Assembly: GCA_018241665.1 (NCBI GenBank)
Contig: JAFEDK010000015.1
Span: 72,949 to 136,948, forward strand
DNA from: Pseudomonadota bacterium
GTDB taxonomy: Bacteria > Pseudomonadota > Gammaproteobacteria > Burkholderiales > Rhodocyclaceae
DNA: 64,000 nt
Direction: 5' to 3'
The position numbers and the translations under genes were made by a program. This document shows positions 8,161 through 16,482 of the stretch, piece by piece; position 1 is the stretch's first letter; each line of letters starts with the position of its first letter. Below the pieces are notes generated by a model, which made no database searches, was not told where the DNA came from, and worked only from the letters and a program-made list of their open reading frames with translations.

Positions 8161-8907
8161 ATGGAAAAACCCGAAAAGATCACCCGCGAGGCCGCCCTCC
8201 GGGTGGCCCTTGCCGCGCGGGCCATGCCCAACATCGGCCTGACCCGCCTGATCGAAGTCCTGCAGGAATGCCTCGGCGACAGCATCGACACCGAGACCCT
8301 GCGCAACATCACCGTCACCCACTTGAAGACCGGCTTCGGCAGCCTCGACGGCGAGGAGGACGGCGAAGACATCGGCATCGGCCTGGAGGCCATGAAGCTG
8401 GCCGTGCGCATCCTGTGGGGCGACGCCGACGACGACGAAGGCCTGCCGCCGCTCGAGCCCTACCACGAAGGCGACATGCCGGGCTCGGTGCGCGTCGCCA
8501 TCGCTTCCGACTTCGGCCTGGCGCTCAACGGGCACTTCGGCTCCTGCCTGCGCTTCCTGGTCTATCAGGTGTCGCCCACCGCGAGCCGCCTGATCGACGT
8601 TCGCCACACCGCCGAAGCCGATTTCGCGCCGGACAAGAACCTGTTCCGCGCCCAGCTCATCGGCGACTGCCACGTGGTGTACGTGGTGTCCGTCGGCGGT
8701 CCGGCGGCGGCCAAGATCATTCGTGCCGACATCTACCCGATCAAGCTGGCGGAAGGCGGCCCGGCGGACGAGGTGATCGCCAAGTTCCAGCACGCCATGG
8801 AGAACTCGCCGCCGCCCTGGCTGCTGAAGATCCTCGGCGTCGCCGCGGAGAACCGGCTGCGCAACTACGGCGCCAACCGGGCGGCAGACGACGTTCACGC
8901 GGACTGA
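8161..8907 (+). CDS. nafY: NafY/NifX-family FeMo-cofactor binding protein
   Basis: A 248-residue protein of two parts: an N-terminal helical domain (about 1-100, acidic, with AMPNIGLTRLIEVLQECLGD) and a C-terminal NifX/NifB-type cofactor-binding domain (about 115-225) with SVRVAIASDFGLALNGHFGS then CLRFLVYQV. The His in NGHFGS corresponds to the cofactor-binding His of NafY. Two-domain layout and length match A. vinelandii NafY, which holds FeMo-co or apo-dinitrogenase during nitrogenase assembly. The NifA/sigma-54 promoter upstream supports the call. No structural nif genes are in the window. NifY or a NifX paralogue are alternatives. Confidence 0.75.
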   Translation: MEKPEKITREAALRVALAARAMPNIGLTRLIEVLQECLGDSIDTETLRNITVTHLKTGFGSLDGEEDGEDIGIGLEAMKLAVRILWGDADDDEGLPPLEPYHEGDMPGSVRVAIASDFGLALNGHFGSCLRFLVYQVSPTASRLIDVRHTAEADFAPDKNLFRAQLIGDCHVVYVVSVGGPAAAKIIRADIYPIKLAEGGPADEVIAKFQHAMENSPPPWLLKILGVAAENRLRNYGANRAADDVHAD

Positions 8908-8930
8908 AAACCGTTCCTGGAGGACACGCC

Positions 8931-9197
8931 ATGACCAAGCCGAAACCCGATCACTTCGAGGCCACTGCCGCGCTGATCAGCAACGCGATCGGTACGGCCC
9001 GCGTCTTTGGCGAGAACCCGCGCATCACGCGGCTGGTGGCCAGCAGCATCGGCCGCTTCGCCGCCGAACTGGACAACGCGCCGGATGCCATCGCCGCCGG
9101 CACCCAGCTGATCAGCTACGCCCTCGCCCAGATCAGCGAGCAGGACGCACTGTTCGTGCCCAAGCTGCACGCCTCGCTGGAGGAACTGGGCCGCTGA
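8931..9197 (+). CDS. Small helical protein downstream of nafY, function unknown
   Basis: An 88-residue, probably all-helical cytoplasmic protein (MTKPKPDHFEATAALISNAI...). The ATG follows GGAGGA by six bases and lies 23 bases after nafY, so it belongs to the same NifA-controlled transcript. No motif is recognised. A role in nitrogen fixation is inferred from the operon only. Confidence 0.75.
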   Translation: MTKPKPDHFEATAALISNAIGTARVFGENPRITRLVASSIGRFAAELDNAPDAIAAGTQLISYALAQISEQDALFVPKLHASLEELGR

Positions 9198-9230
9198 AAA
9201 GGGGCCCGCCCCTGATCTGCCCTGCCCCGC

Positions 9231-9297
9231 GTGGGGGCGAATTCATTCGCCCTCGGACGTTGTCGCAGCCACCGCGGGCGAATGAATTCGCCCCCAC
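9231..9297. repeat. REP-like inverted repeat, copy 1
   Basis: A 22-base arm starting GTGGGGGCGAATTCATTCGC and its exact reverse complement 23 bases on form a long stem-loop; each arm itself contains the palindrome GCGAATTCATTCGC-like core. Two more copies with identical arms and different loops occur at 14461 and 28177. It lies between the nafY transcript and ilvD. Confidence 0.85.
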
Positions 9298-9334
9298 CAG
9301 AGCGGGACGCTCCCCCTGCAAGCCACCACAAAAA

Positions 9335-9360
9335 CAAAGCCCGGCTTTCGCCGGGCTTTG
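9335..9360 (-). terminator. Rho-independent terminator of ilvD
   Basis: CAAAGCCCGGC, loop TTTC, GCCGGGCTTTG, an 11-bp stem; on the minus strand it is followed by TTTTTG. It starts 23 bases past the ilvD stop. Confidence 0.8.
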
Positions 9361-9382
9361 CTCTATCACGCCGAAACCGGGC

Positions 9383-11224
9383 TCAGCGCTGGATCTGCGT
9401 CACGTCGCGCACAGCACCGGTATCGGCACTGGTGGTGAGCGCCGCATAGGCCTGCAGCGCGGCCGACACGTGGCGGACGCGGTTGGCCGGCTTCCAGCCA
9501 CGGGCATCCTGGGCGGCGCGGCGAGCGGCCAGCACCTCGTCGGACACCGCCAGGTTGATGCGGCGGTTGGGGATGTCGATCTCGACGGTGTCGCCCTCTT
9601 CCACCAGGCCGATCGCGCCACCGCAGGCCGCTTCCGGCGAGGCGTGGCCGATGGACAGGCCGGAGGTGCCGCCGGAGAAACGCCCGTCGGTGAGCAGCGC
9701 ACAGGCGGCGCCCAGGCCCTTGGACTTGAGGTAGCTGGTCGGGTAGAGCATTTCCTGCATGCCCGGGCCGCCCTTCGGGCCTTCGTAGCGGATCACCACC
9801 ACGTCGCCGGCGACGATCTGGTCGGCGAGGATGGCGGCCACCGCGTCTTCCTGGCTCTCGAACACGCGGGCGCGGCCGCTGAACACCCAGATGGATTCAT
9901 CGACACCGGCGGTCTTCACGATGCAGCCCTTCTCGGCGATGTTGCCGTACAGCACGGCGAGGCCACCCTCCTGGCTGAAGGCGTTGGCCTTGTCACGGAT
10001 CACGCCCTTGCTGCGGTCCAGGTCCAGCTCGTTCCAGCGGCGGTCCTGGCTGAAGGCGACCTGGGTCGGCACGCCGCCCGGTGCAGCCTTGTAGAAGTTG
10101 AACACGCCACTGTCGTGCGCCTGCATCACGTCCCAGGAGGCCAGCGCCTCGCCGAGGGTCTTGGCGTGGACGGTGGGCAGGTCGGTGTGCAGCAGGCCGG
10201 CGCGGTTCAACTCGCCGAGAATGCCCATGATGCCGCCGGCGCGGTGCACGTCCTCGATGTGCACGTCAGCCACGGCCGGAGCGACCTTGCACAGGCAGGG
10301 CACATGGCGGGAGATGCGGTCGATGTCCTTCATCGTGAAGTCCACGCCGGCTTCCTTGGCCGCGGCCAGCAGGTGCAGCACGGTGTTGGTGGAGCCGCCC
10401 ATCGCCACGTCGAGGCTGATGGCGTTCTCGAAGGCCTTGAAGCTGGCGATCGAGCGCGGCAGCACGGACTCGTCGTCCTGCTCGTAGTAGCGGCGAGCCA
10501 TGCCGACGATGGTGCGGCCAGCGCGCAGGAACAGCTGCTCGCGGTCGGCGTGGGTGGCCAGCACGGTGCCGTTGCCGGGCAGGGACAGGCCCAGCGCCTC
10601 GGTCAGGCAGTTCATGGAGTTGGCGGTGAACATGCCGGAACAGGAGCCGCAGGTCGGGCAGGCGGAGCGCTCGATGGCGTCCACTTCCTCGTCGGAGCAG
10701 CTGCTGTCGGCGGCCTTGACCATGGCGTCCACCAGGTCGAGGGAGATCACCTTGGCTTCCCACTTGACCTTGCCGGCCTCCATCGGGCCACCGGACACGA
10801 AGATCGCCGGAATGTTGAGGCGCAGCGCGGCCATCAGCATGCCCGGGGTGATCTTGTCGCAGTTCGAGATGCACACCATCGCGTCGGCGGTGTGGGCGTT
10901 GCACATGTACTCGACGCTGTCGGCGATCAGGTCGCGGCTGGGCAGGCTGTAGAGCATGCCGCCATGACCCATGGCGATACCATCATCGACGGCGATGGTG
11001 TTGAATTCCTTGGCGACACCGCCGGCCTTCTCGATCTCCCGCGCGACCAGCTGGCCCAGGTCCTTGAGGTGCACGTGGCCCGGTACGAACTGGGTGAAGC
11101 TGTTGACCACGGCGATGATCGGCTTTTCGAAATCGCCGTCCTTCATGCCGGTGGCGCGCCACAGGGCGCGGGCGCCGGCCATGTTGCGACCGGCGGTGGA
11201 GGTGCGGGAACGGTACTGGGGCAT
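9383..11224 (-). CDS. ilvD: Dihydroxy-acid dehydratase
   Basis: A 613-residue Fe-S enzyme catalysing dehydration of 2,3-dihydroxy-isovalerate and -methylvalerate, the penultimate common step of valine and isoleucine synthesis. The start [20 protein letters not shown] is the classic IlvD N-terminus; the upstream in-frame extension is not family-like, and GGAG lies nine bases before the chosen ATG. Conserved motifs include [15 protein letters not shown] and [17 protein letters not shown], which carry the cluster cysteines, and [12 protein letters not shown]. It is monocistronic with its own terminator. Confidence 0.97.
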   Translation of the reverse strand: MPQYRSRTSTAGRNMAGARALWRATGMKDGDFEKPIIAVVNSFTQFVPGHVHLKDLGQLVAREIEKAGGVAKEFNTIAVDDGIAMGHGGMLYSLPSRDLIADSVEYMCNAHTADAMVCISNCDKITPGMLMAALRLNIPAIFVSGGPMEAGKVKWEAKVISLDLVDAMVKAADSSCSDEEVDAIERSACPTCGSCSGMFTANSMNCLTEALGLSLPGNGTVLATHADREQLFLRAGRTIVGMARRYYEQDDESVLPRSIASFKAFENAISLDVAMGGSTNTVLHLLAAAKEAGVDFTMKDIDRISRHVPCLCKVAPAVADVHIEDVHRAGGIMGILGELNRAGLLHTDLPTVHAKTLGEALASWDVMQAHDSGVFNFYKAAPGGVPTQVAFSQDRRWNELDLDRSKGVIRDKANAFSQEGGLAVLYGNIAEKGCIVKTAGVDESIWVFSGRARVFESQEDAVAAILADQIVAGDVVVIRYEGPKGGPGMQEMLYPTSYLKSKGLGAACALLTDGRFSGGTSGLSIGHASPEAACGGAIGLVEEGDTVEIDIPNRRINLAVSDEVLAARRAAQDARGWKPANRVRHVSAALQAYAALTTSADTGAVRDVTQIQR

Positions 11225-11518
11225 CTCGGGTGACTCCGTCTTCGAACGAATGGTTTGTTGCAATCTTGCATTCTAGCGCTTGCAGCGGCCCGTGCTGCAG
11301 CGGATGTCTGAAGCCAGCCTCTCGGCCCACGCCGTTCGGGTATTCCTTCGCCTTCGCCACGTCCTGGCCACCACGCCCTTGCGGCGCCAGCAAAGGCGCG
11401 CCGCGCCGGGGCCGCCCGACTGGCATATCGCACCATTCGTTACATTTGAGCAACGCTGTGGACAAGGTCCGGCCCTAGGCTTGCAGCCATAACGATACCG
11501 ATACGGAGCCCCCCCGCC
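11225..11518. other. Intergenic region between divergent ilvD and the ABC-transporter operon
   Basis: About 294 bases. A possible minus-strand -10 box (TAGAAT, 11270-11275) faces ilvD but no well-spaced -35 accompanies it. On the plus side I see no confident promoter. No RNA gene, repeat or leader-peptide attenuator with Ile/Val/Leu codon runs was found. Confidence 0.4.
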
Positions 11519-11650
11519 ATGAGTCCCTTGCCCATCCTGGCCACGATCATCACGCTCGCCCTCGCCATGAGGTACGCCCGTCGCTTCATCGAGACGCAGC
11601 GGCGCCCCATTCCCGTCCGCGCGTACCGAACCCTCCCGACAAAACGCTGA
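11519..11650 (+). CDS. Possible 43-residue single-span membrane protein upstream of livG
   Basis: A short open frame starting MSPLPILATIITLALAMRYA and then turning strongly basic (RRFIETQRRPIPVRAYR), giving one hydrophobic segment with a cytoplasmic positive tail. GGAG lies upstream of the ATG at about ten bases, and the frame ends 23 bases before livG. Such a small gene could be a leader or a transporter-associated peptide; coding status is not proven. Confidence 0.4.
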   Translation: MSPLPILATIITLALAMRYARRFIETQRRPIPVRAYRTLPTKR

Positions 11651-11673
11651 TCCGCCACGCTGCGGGAGGTCCC

Positions 11674-12441
11674 ATGAGCGAGTACATCCTCGAAACCAGC
11701 GGCCTGACCAAGGAGTTCAAGGGCTTCACGGCGGTTTCCAATGTGGATCTGAAAGTCCGGCGCGGCCACATCCACGCGCTGATCGGCCCCAATGGTGCCG
11801 GCAAGACCACCGTCTTCAACCTGCTCACCAAGTTTCTGCCGCCGACCCGCGGCACGATCAGCTTCGACGGGCAAGACATCACCCGCGAGGCCCCGGCCGC
11901 CACTGCCCGGCGCGGGCTGGTGCGCTCCTTCCAGATCTCGGCGACCTTTCCGCACCTGACGGTGATGGAGAACGTGCGCATCGGCCTGCAGAAGAAGCTT
12001 GGCACCGAGTTCCACTTCTGGCGCTCGAAAAAGAGCCTCGACGTGCTCAACGGCCGTGCGATGGAACTGCTGGAATCGGTGGATCTGGCCGGCTTCGCTG
12101 ACACCGTCACCGCGGAGATGCCCTACGGCCGCAAGCGTGCACTGGAGATCGCCACGACACTGGCGCTGGAGCCGACGATGATGCTCCTCGACGAGCCGAC
12201 CCAGGGCATGGGCCACGAGGACATCGCCCGCGTCGTCGCACTGATCCGCAAGGTGTCCGTCGATCGCACCATCCTGATGGTCGAGCACAACCTGTCGGTG
12301 GTGGCCAACCTGTGCGACCGCATCACCGTGCTGCAGCGCGGCAGCATCCTCGCCGAAGGCCCCTACGAGGATGTCTCGAAGAACCCGCAGGTGCTCGAAG
12401 CCTACGTGGGCTCGGCCGACATGCACGATGCCCACCACTGA
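11674..12441 (+). CDS. livG: Branched-chain amino-acid type ABC transporter ATPase (LivG)
   Basis: A 255-residue cytoplasmic ATPase. Walker A is GPNGAGKTT at residues 38-46, Walker B is MMLLDEPTQGM, and the switch His is in MVEHNLSVV. The signature is divergent (PYGRKRALEIA instead of SYGQQR.LEIA). It heads a five-gene importer operon G-F-K-H-M; the GGGAGG site six bases before ATG is strong. The hydrophobic amino-acid transporter family also handles urea, amides and aromatic acids, so the substrate is not certain. Confidence 0.9.
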   Translation: MSEYILETSGLTKEFKGFTAVSNVDLKVRRGHIHALIGPNGAGKTTVFNLLTKFLPPTRGTISFDGQDITREAPAATARRGLVRSFQISATFPHLTVMENVRIGLQKKLGTEFHFWRSKKSLDVLNGRAMELLESVDLAGFADTVTAEMPYGRKRALEIATTLALEPTMMLLDEPTQGMGHEDIARVVALIRKVSVDRTILMVEHNLSVVANLCDRITVLQRGSILAEGPYEDVSKNPQVLEAYVGSADMHDAHH

Positions 12442-12456
12442 CCGGAAGCCCGCCCC

Positions 12457-13179
12457 ATGACCAGCGCCTTCGACCCCAAGCCCGAAATGCTGCGCATCCG
12501 CGACCTGCACGCGTTCTACGGCGAATCCCACATCCTGCACGGCATCGACCTGCACGTCGGGCGCGGCGAGTGCGTCACGCTGCTGGGCCGCAACGGCGCA
12601 GGCCGGTCCACCACCCTCAAGTCCATCCTCGGCCTGGTCGGGCGGCGCAGCGGCTCGATCATGGTGAATGGCAAGGAAGTCATCGCCGAACCGACCCACC
12701 GCATGGCCCGCTACGGCATCGGCTACGTGCCCGAGGAGCGTGCCATCTTCGCCTCTCTGAGTACCGAAGAGAACCTGCTGCTGCCGCCGCAGGTAGCCAG
12801 TGGCGGCATGTCGGTGGACGAGCTCTACGCCATGTTCCCCAACCTGCTGGAGCGCCGCAACAGCCCGGGCACCAAGCTGTCCGGCGGCGAGCAGCAGATG
12901 CTGGCTATGGCCCGCGTACTGCGCACCGGCGCCAAGCTGCTGCTGCTCGACGAGATCACCGAGGGCCTGGCACCGGTCATCGTCAAGAAGCTTGGCGAGG
13001 TCATCACCGAACTCAAGGCACGCGGCTTCACGATCATCCTGGTGGAGCAGAACTTCCGCTTCGCCGCACCGCTGGCCGACCGCCACTACGTGCTGGAGCA
13101 CGGCGAGATCCTCGCCACGATCAGCAAGGAAGAACTGCCCGGCCGCATGGACTGGCTGCACCAGACCCTGGGCGTCTGA
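12457..13179 (+). CDS. livF: Branched-chain amino-acid type ABC transporter ATPase (LivF)
   Basis: A 240-residue ATPase forming the heterodimer with LivG. Signature LSGGEQQ (141-147), Walker B LLLLDEITEG (161-170) and switch VEQNFRFA are normal. The Walker A is GRNGAGRST (44-52): the invariant phosphate-binding Lys is Arg50. This conservative change occurs in some LivF-like proteins and may alter hydrolysis at one of the two sites. It starts 15 bases after livG. Confidence 0.88.
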   Translation: MTSAFDPKPEMLRIRDLHAFYGESHILHGIDLHVGRGECVTLLGRNGAGRSTTLKSILGLVGRRSGSIMVNGKEVIAEPTHRMARYGIGYVPEERAIFASLSTEENLLLPPQVASGGMSVDELYAMFPNLLERRNSPGTKLSGGEQQMLAMARVLRTGAKLLLLDEITEGLAPVIVKKLGEVITELKARGFTIILVEQNFRFAAPLADRHYVLEHGEILATISKEELPGRMDWLHQTLGV

Positions 13180-13215
13180 ACCCCCAACACACGATAAGCA
13201 GAAGGAGTGAGAGAC

Positions 13216-14430
13216 ATGAGCATGAAGAAGACGATGAGCCTGGCCTGTGCCGCCGCCCTCGCCACCCTGTCCGCTGGCGCCCACGCGCAGATTTCCGGCG
13301 GCGTGGTGAAGATCGGCGTACTCACCGACCTGTCCGGCACCTATTCCGACCTGGCCGGCTCCGGCGCGGTACTGGCCACCAAGATGGCCGTCGAGGACTT
13401 CATCGCCAAGGAGAAGCCGAACTTCAAGATCGAGGTGGTCACCGCAGACCACCAGAACAAGGCCGACATCGCCTCCAACAAGGCCCGCGAGTGGTTCGAG
13501 CGCGAAGGCGTGGATACCGCCACCGAACTGGTCACCACCTCCACCGCGCTCGCGGTGATGAAGGTGGCCAAGGAGAAGGACCGCATCGCGATCATGAACG
13601 GCCCGGGCTCCACGCCGATCACCAACGAGCAGTGCAACGACGTGTCGGTGCATTACACCTACGATACCTACGCCCTCGCCAACGGCACCGCCAAGGCGGT
13701 GACCAAGCAGGGTGGCAAGAGCTGGTTCTTCATCACCGCCGACTATGCCTTCGGCCAGGCCCTCGAGAAGGACGCGGCGGCGGTGGTCGCCGCCAACGGC
13801 GGCAAGGTGCTCGGCTCGGTGCGCCATCCCTTCCCGGGCTCGGATTTCTCGTCCTTCCTGCTCAAGGCCCAGGCCTCCGGCGCGCAGGTCATCGGCCTGG
13901 CCAACGCCGGCGCCGACACCACCAACTCCATCAAGCAGGCCGCCGAGTTCGGCATCACGCCGACCCAGTCCCTCGCGGGCCTGCTGATGTTCATCACCGA
14001 CGTGCACGCGCTGGGCCTCAAGTCCACCCAGGGCATGTACCTGACCGAAGGCTTCTACTGGGACCTCAACGACGAGACCCGTGCCTGGTCGAAGCGCTTC
14101 TTCGGTGTGCAGAAGAAGATGCCGACGATGGTCCAGGCCGGCCAGTACTCATCGATCTACCATTACCTGAAGGCGGTCAAGGCAGCCGGCACCGACGACA
14201 CCAAGAAGGTCATGGCCCAGATGAAGAAGACGCCGATCAACGACTTCTTCGCCAAGAACGGCCAGATCCGCGAGGACGGCCGCATGGTGCACGACATGTA
14301 CCTGATGCAGGTGAAGAAGCCGGCGGACTCCAAGTACCCGTGGGATTACTACAACGTGCGCCAGGTGATCCCGGCGGCCGAGGCCTTCCAGCCCCTGTCC
14401 CTGTCACGCTGCGCACTGGTCAAGAAGTAA
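13216..14430 (+). CDS. livK: Periplasmic substrate-binding protein of the Liv-type ABC importer
   Basis: A 404-residue family 5/6 periplasmic binding protein (Peripla_BP_6). A signal peptide (KKTMSLACAAALATLSAGAHA) precedes VKIGVLTDLSGTYSDLAG, the usual first strand and ligand-loop. AAGGAG lies eight bases before the ATG; a GTG nine bases upstream is less likely. The pattern of SGTYSDLAG and ADYAFGQALEKDA is typical of amino-acid or amide/aromatic-acid receptors. The ligand is unassigned. It lies between the ATPase and permease genes, an uncommon order. Confidence 0.88.
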   Translation: MSMKKTMSLACAAALATLSAGAHAQISGGVVKIGVLTDLSGTYSDLAGSGAVLATKMAVEDFIAKEKPNFKIEVVTADHQNKADIASNKAREWFEREGVDTATELVTTSTALAVMKVAKEKDRIAIMNGPGSTPITNEQCNDVSVHYTYDTYALANGTAKAVTKQGGKSWFFITADYAFGQALEKDAAAVVAANGGKVLGSVRHPFPGSDFSSFLLKAQASGAQVIGLANAGADTTNSIKQAAEFGITPTQSLAGLLMFITDVHALGLKSTQGMYLTEGFYWDLNDETRAWSKRFFGVQKKMPTMVQAGQYSSIYHYLKAVKAAGTDDTKKVMAQMKKTPINDFFAKNGQIREDGRMVHDMYLMQVKKPADSKYPWDYYNVRQVIPAAEAFQPLSLSRCALVKK

Positions 14431-14460
14431 ACGCCTCGACGGGCCCCGTGGAACGACTCC

Positions 14461-14527
14461 GTGGGGGCGAATTCATTCGCCCTCCGAGCGTTGCTTAACA
14501 TCCGCGGGCGAATGAATTCGCCCCCAC
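14461..14527. repeat. REP-like inverted repeat, copy 2
   Basis: Same 22-base arms as the copy at 9231 (GTGGGGGCGAATTCATTCGC...), with a different 23-base loop. It sits inside the operon between livK and livH, where a stem-loop could stabilise the upstream message or lower expression of the permease part. Confidence 0.85.
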
Positions 14528-14588
14528 GGGGAGCGCTTCCCCAAACCTTGTCTGGTAGCCCGACGCGATACCAGGACTGGAGTGCCCA

Positions 14589-15470
14589 ATGGAAATCTTC
14601 GGCGTCCCGACCGCCCTGCTCGGCAGCCAGTTGCTGGTCGGGCTGATCAACGGATCCTTCTATGCGGTCCTCAGCCTCGGGCTGGCGATCATCTTCGGCC
14701 TGCTCAACATCATCAACTTCGCCCACGGCGCGCAGTACATGATGGGCGCCTTCATCGCCTGGCTGGCCCTGACCAAGTTCGAGGTCAACTACTGGGTGGC
14801 GCTGATCGCCGCGCCGCTGCTGGTCGGCCTGCTCGGCGTGCTCCTCGAGCGGACGATGCTGCGCAAGCTCTACAAGCTGGACCACCTCTACGGCCTGCTG
14901 CTCACCTTCGGGCTGGCGCTGATCATCGAGGGCATCTTCCGCGACCAGTTCGGCATCTCAGGTGAGTCCTACGAAGTGCCGGAGGCCCTCTCCGGCGGCA
15001 TCCACCTGGGCTTCATGTTCCTGCCGCTATACCGCGCGTGGGTCGTCGTCGCGTCGCTGACGGTGTGCTTCGGCACCTGGTTCATGATCGAAAAGACCCG
15101 TCTCGGCGCCTACCTGCGCGCCGGCACCGAGAACCCGCAGATCGTCCAGGCGCTGGGCATCAACGTGCCGCTGCTGATCACCTTTACCTACGGCTACGGC
15201 GTGGCGCTGGCGGCCTTCGCCGGCGTGCTCGCCGCGCCGGTGTTCCAGGTCAATCCGCTGATGGGCTCCAACCTGATCATCGTGGTCTTCGCCGTGGTGG
15301 TGATCGGTGGCATGGGCTCCATCCTCGGCTCCATCGTCACCGGCATCGGGCTGGGCCTCGTCGAGGGCCTGACCAAGGTCTTCTACCCGGAAGCCTCAGC
15401 CGTCGTCGTCTTCGTCATCATGGTCATCGTCCTGCTGGTGCGGCCTGCGGGCCTGTTCGGCAAGGCCTGA
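14589..15470 (+). CDS. livH: Liv-type ABC transporter permease (LivH)
   Basis: A 293-residue inner-membrane permease with about eight hydrophobic segments. The LivH motif is clear: NGSFYAVLSLGLAIIFGLLN then INFAHGAQYMMGAFIAW near residues 20-55. The conserved GIGLGLVEGLTKVFYPEAS and final LLVRPAGLFGKA complete the family pattern. It is co-transcribed with livM after a gap containing the inverted repeat. Confidence 0.92.
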   Translation: MEIFGVPTALLGSQLLVGLINGSFYAVLSLGLAIIFGLLNIINFAHGAQYMMGAFIAWLALTKFEVNYWVALIAAPLLVGLLGVLLERTMLRKLYKLDHLYGLLLTFGLALIIEGIFRDQFGISGESYEVPEALSGGIHLGFMFLPLYRAWVVVASLTVCFGTWFMIEKTRLGAYLRAGTENPQIVQALGINVPLLITFTYGYGVALAAFAGVLAAPVFQVNPLMGSNLIIVVFAVVVIGGMGSILGSIVTGIGLGLVEGLTKVFYPEASAVVVFVIMVIVLLVRPAGLFGKA

Positions 15471-15492
15471 TCCACGGAAACCAGGAGTCAGC

Positions 15493-16449
15493 GTGAACTC
15501 TCCCGCCCAGCCCAGCGCCCTGATCAAGACCGAGGTCTTGTATACCGGCCTGTTCGTCGTCGGCCTGCTCGCCCCCTTCGCGGTGTACCCGACCTTCCTG
15601 ATGAAGCTGTTCTGCTTCGCGCTGTTCGCCAGCGCCTTCAACCTGCTGCTCGGTTTCGCCGGCCTGCTGTCCTTCGGCCACGCCGCCTTTCTGGGTACAG
15701 CAGGCTATGTGTGCGGCCTGCTGGTGCGCGACTCCGGCGTCTCGCCCGAGGTCGGCATCCTGGCCGGCACGGTCAGCGCCGGCCTGCTCGGCTGGCTGTT
15801 CGGCATCCTGGCGATCCGCCGCACCGGCATCTACTTCGCGATGATCACGCTAGCCCTCGCCCAGATGGTGTATTTCCTGGTCCTGCAGGTGCCGGCCACC
15901 GGCGGCGAGGACGGCCTGCAGGGCGTGCCCCGCGGCCATCTGTTCGGCTTCATCGACCTGTCGGACAACATCGCCATGTACTACCTGGTGTACGCAGTGT
16001 TCAGCCTCGGCTTCTTCCTAATCTACCGGACGATCCACTCGCCCTTCGGGCAGATCCTCAAGGCCATCCGTGAGAACGAGCCGCGGGCGGTGTCCCTCGG
16101 CTACGACGTGGCCAAGTTCAAGCTGCTGGCCTTCGTGATCTCGGCCTCCCTGGCAGGCCTCGCCGGTGCGACCAAGACCCTGGTCTTTCAGCTCGCCTCC
16201 CTGTCGGATGTGCACTGGCACACGTCCGGCGAGGTGGTGCTGATGACCCTGCTCGGCGGCCTCGGCACCATCCTCGGCCCGGCGGTCGGCTCGGCGACCA
16301 TCGTCAGTCTGCAGAACGAACTCGCCGACAAGGTCGGCTCATGGGTGACGGTGATCATGGGGGCGATCTTCGTCGCCTGCGTGCTGGCCTTCCGGCGCGG
16401 CATCGTCGGCGAAATCCAGGCCCTGATCCAGCGCGCCGGCATCCGCTGA
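15493..16449 (+). CDS. livM: Liv-type ABC transporter permease (LivM)
   Basis: A 318-residue second permease subunit. Family landmarks are NLLLGFAGLLSFGHAAFLG near residues 50-68, RRTGIYFAMITLALAQM, and the cytoplasmic EAA-like loop AIRENEPRAVSLGYDVAKFK that contacts the ATPases. The start is GTG with AGGAG five bases upstream. The gene ends the operon and is followed by a terminator. Confidence 0.92.
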   Translation: MNSPAQPSALIKTEVLYTGLFVVGLLAPFAVYPTFLMKLFCFALFASAFNLLLGFAGLLSFGHAAFLGTAGYVCGLLVRDSGVSPEVGILAGTVSAGLLGWLFGILAIRRTGIYFAMITLALAQMVYFLVLQVPATGGEDGLQGVPRGHLFGFIDLSDNIAMYYLVYAVFSLGFFLIYRTIHSPFGQILKAIRENEPRAVSLGYDVAKFKLLAFVISASLAGLAGATKTLVFQLASLSDVHWHTSGEVVLMTLLGGLGTILGPAVGSATIVSLQNELADKVGSWVTVIMGAIFVACVLAFRRGIVGEIQALIQRAGIR

Positions 16450-16482
16450 GGTAACGCGACCGCCGGATCGACGGCAGAAGCA

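Noticed and set aside
9260-11233. Plus-strand open frame of 657 codons opposite ilvD
   Set aside because: It begins inside the repeat and terminator, has His/Gly/Val-rich shadow composition and opposes an unmistakable ilvD.
11440-14007. Very long minus-strand open frame (855 codons) opposite the ABC-transporter genes
   Set aside because: High GC makes stop codons rare in the shadow frames; its translation is low-complexity Gly/Ala/Arg/His/Asp, while the plus strand carries three clear family members.
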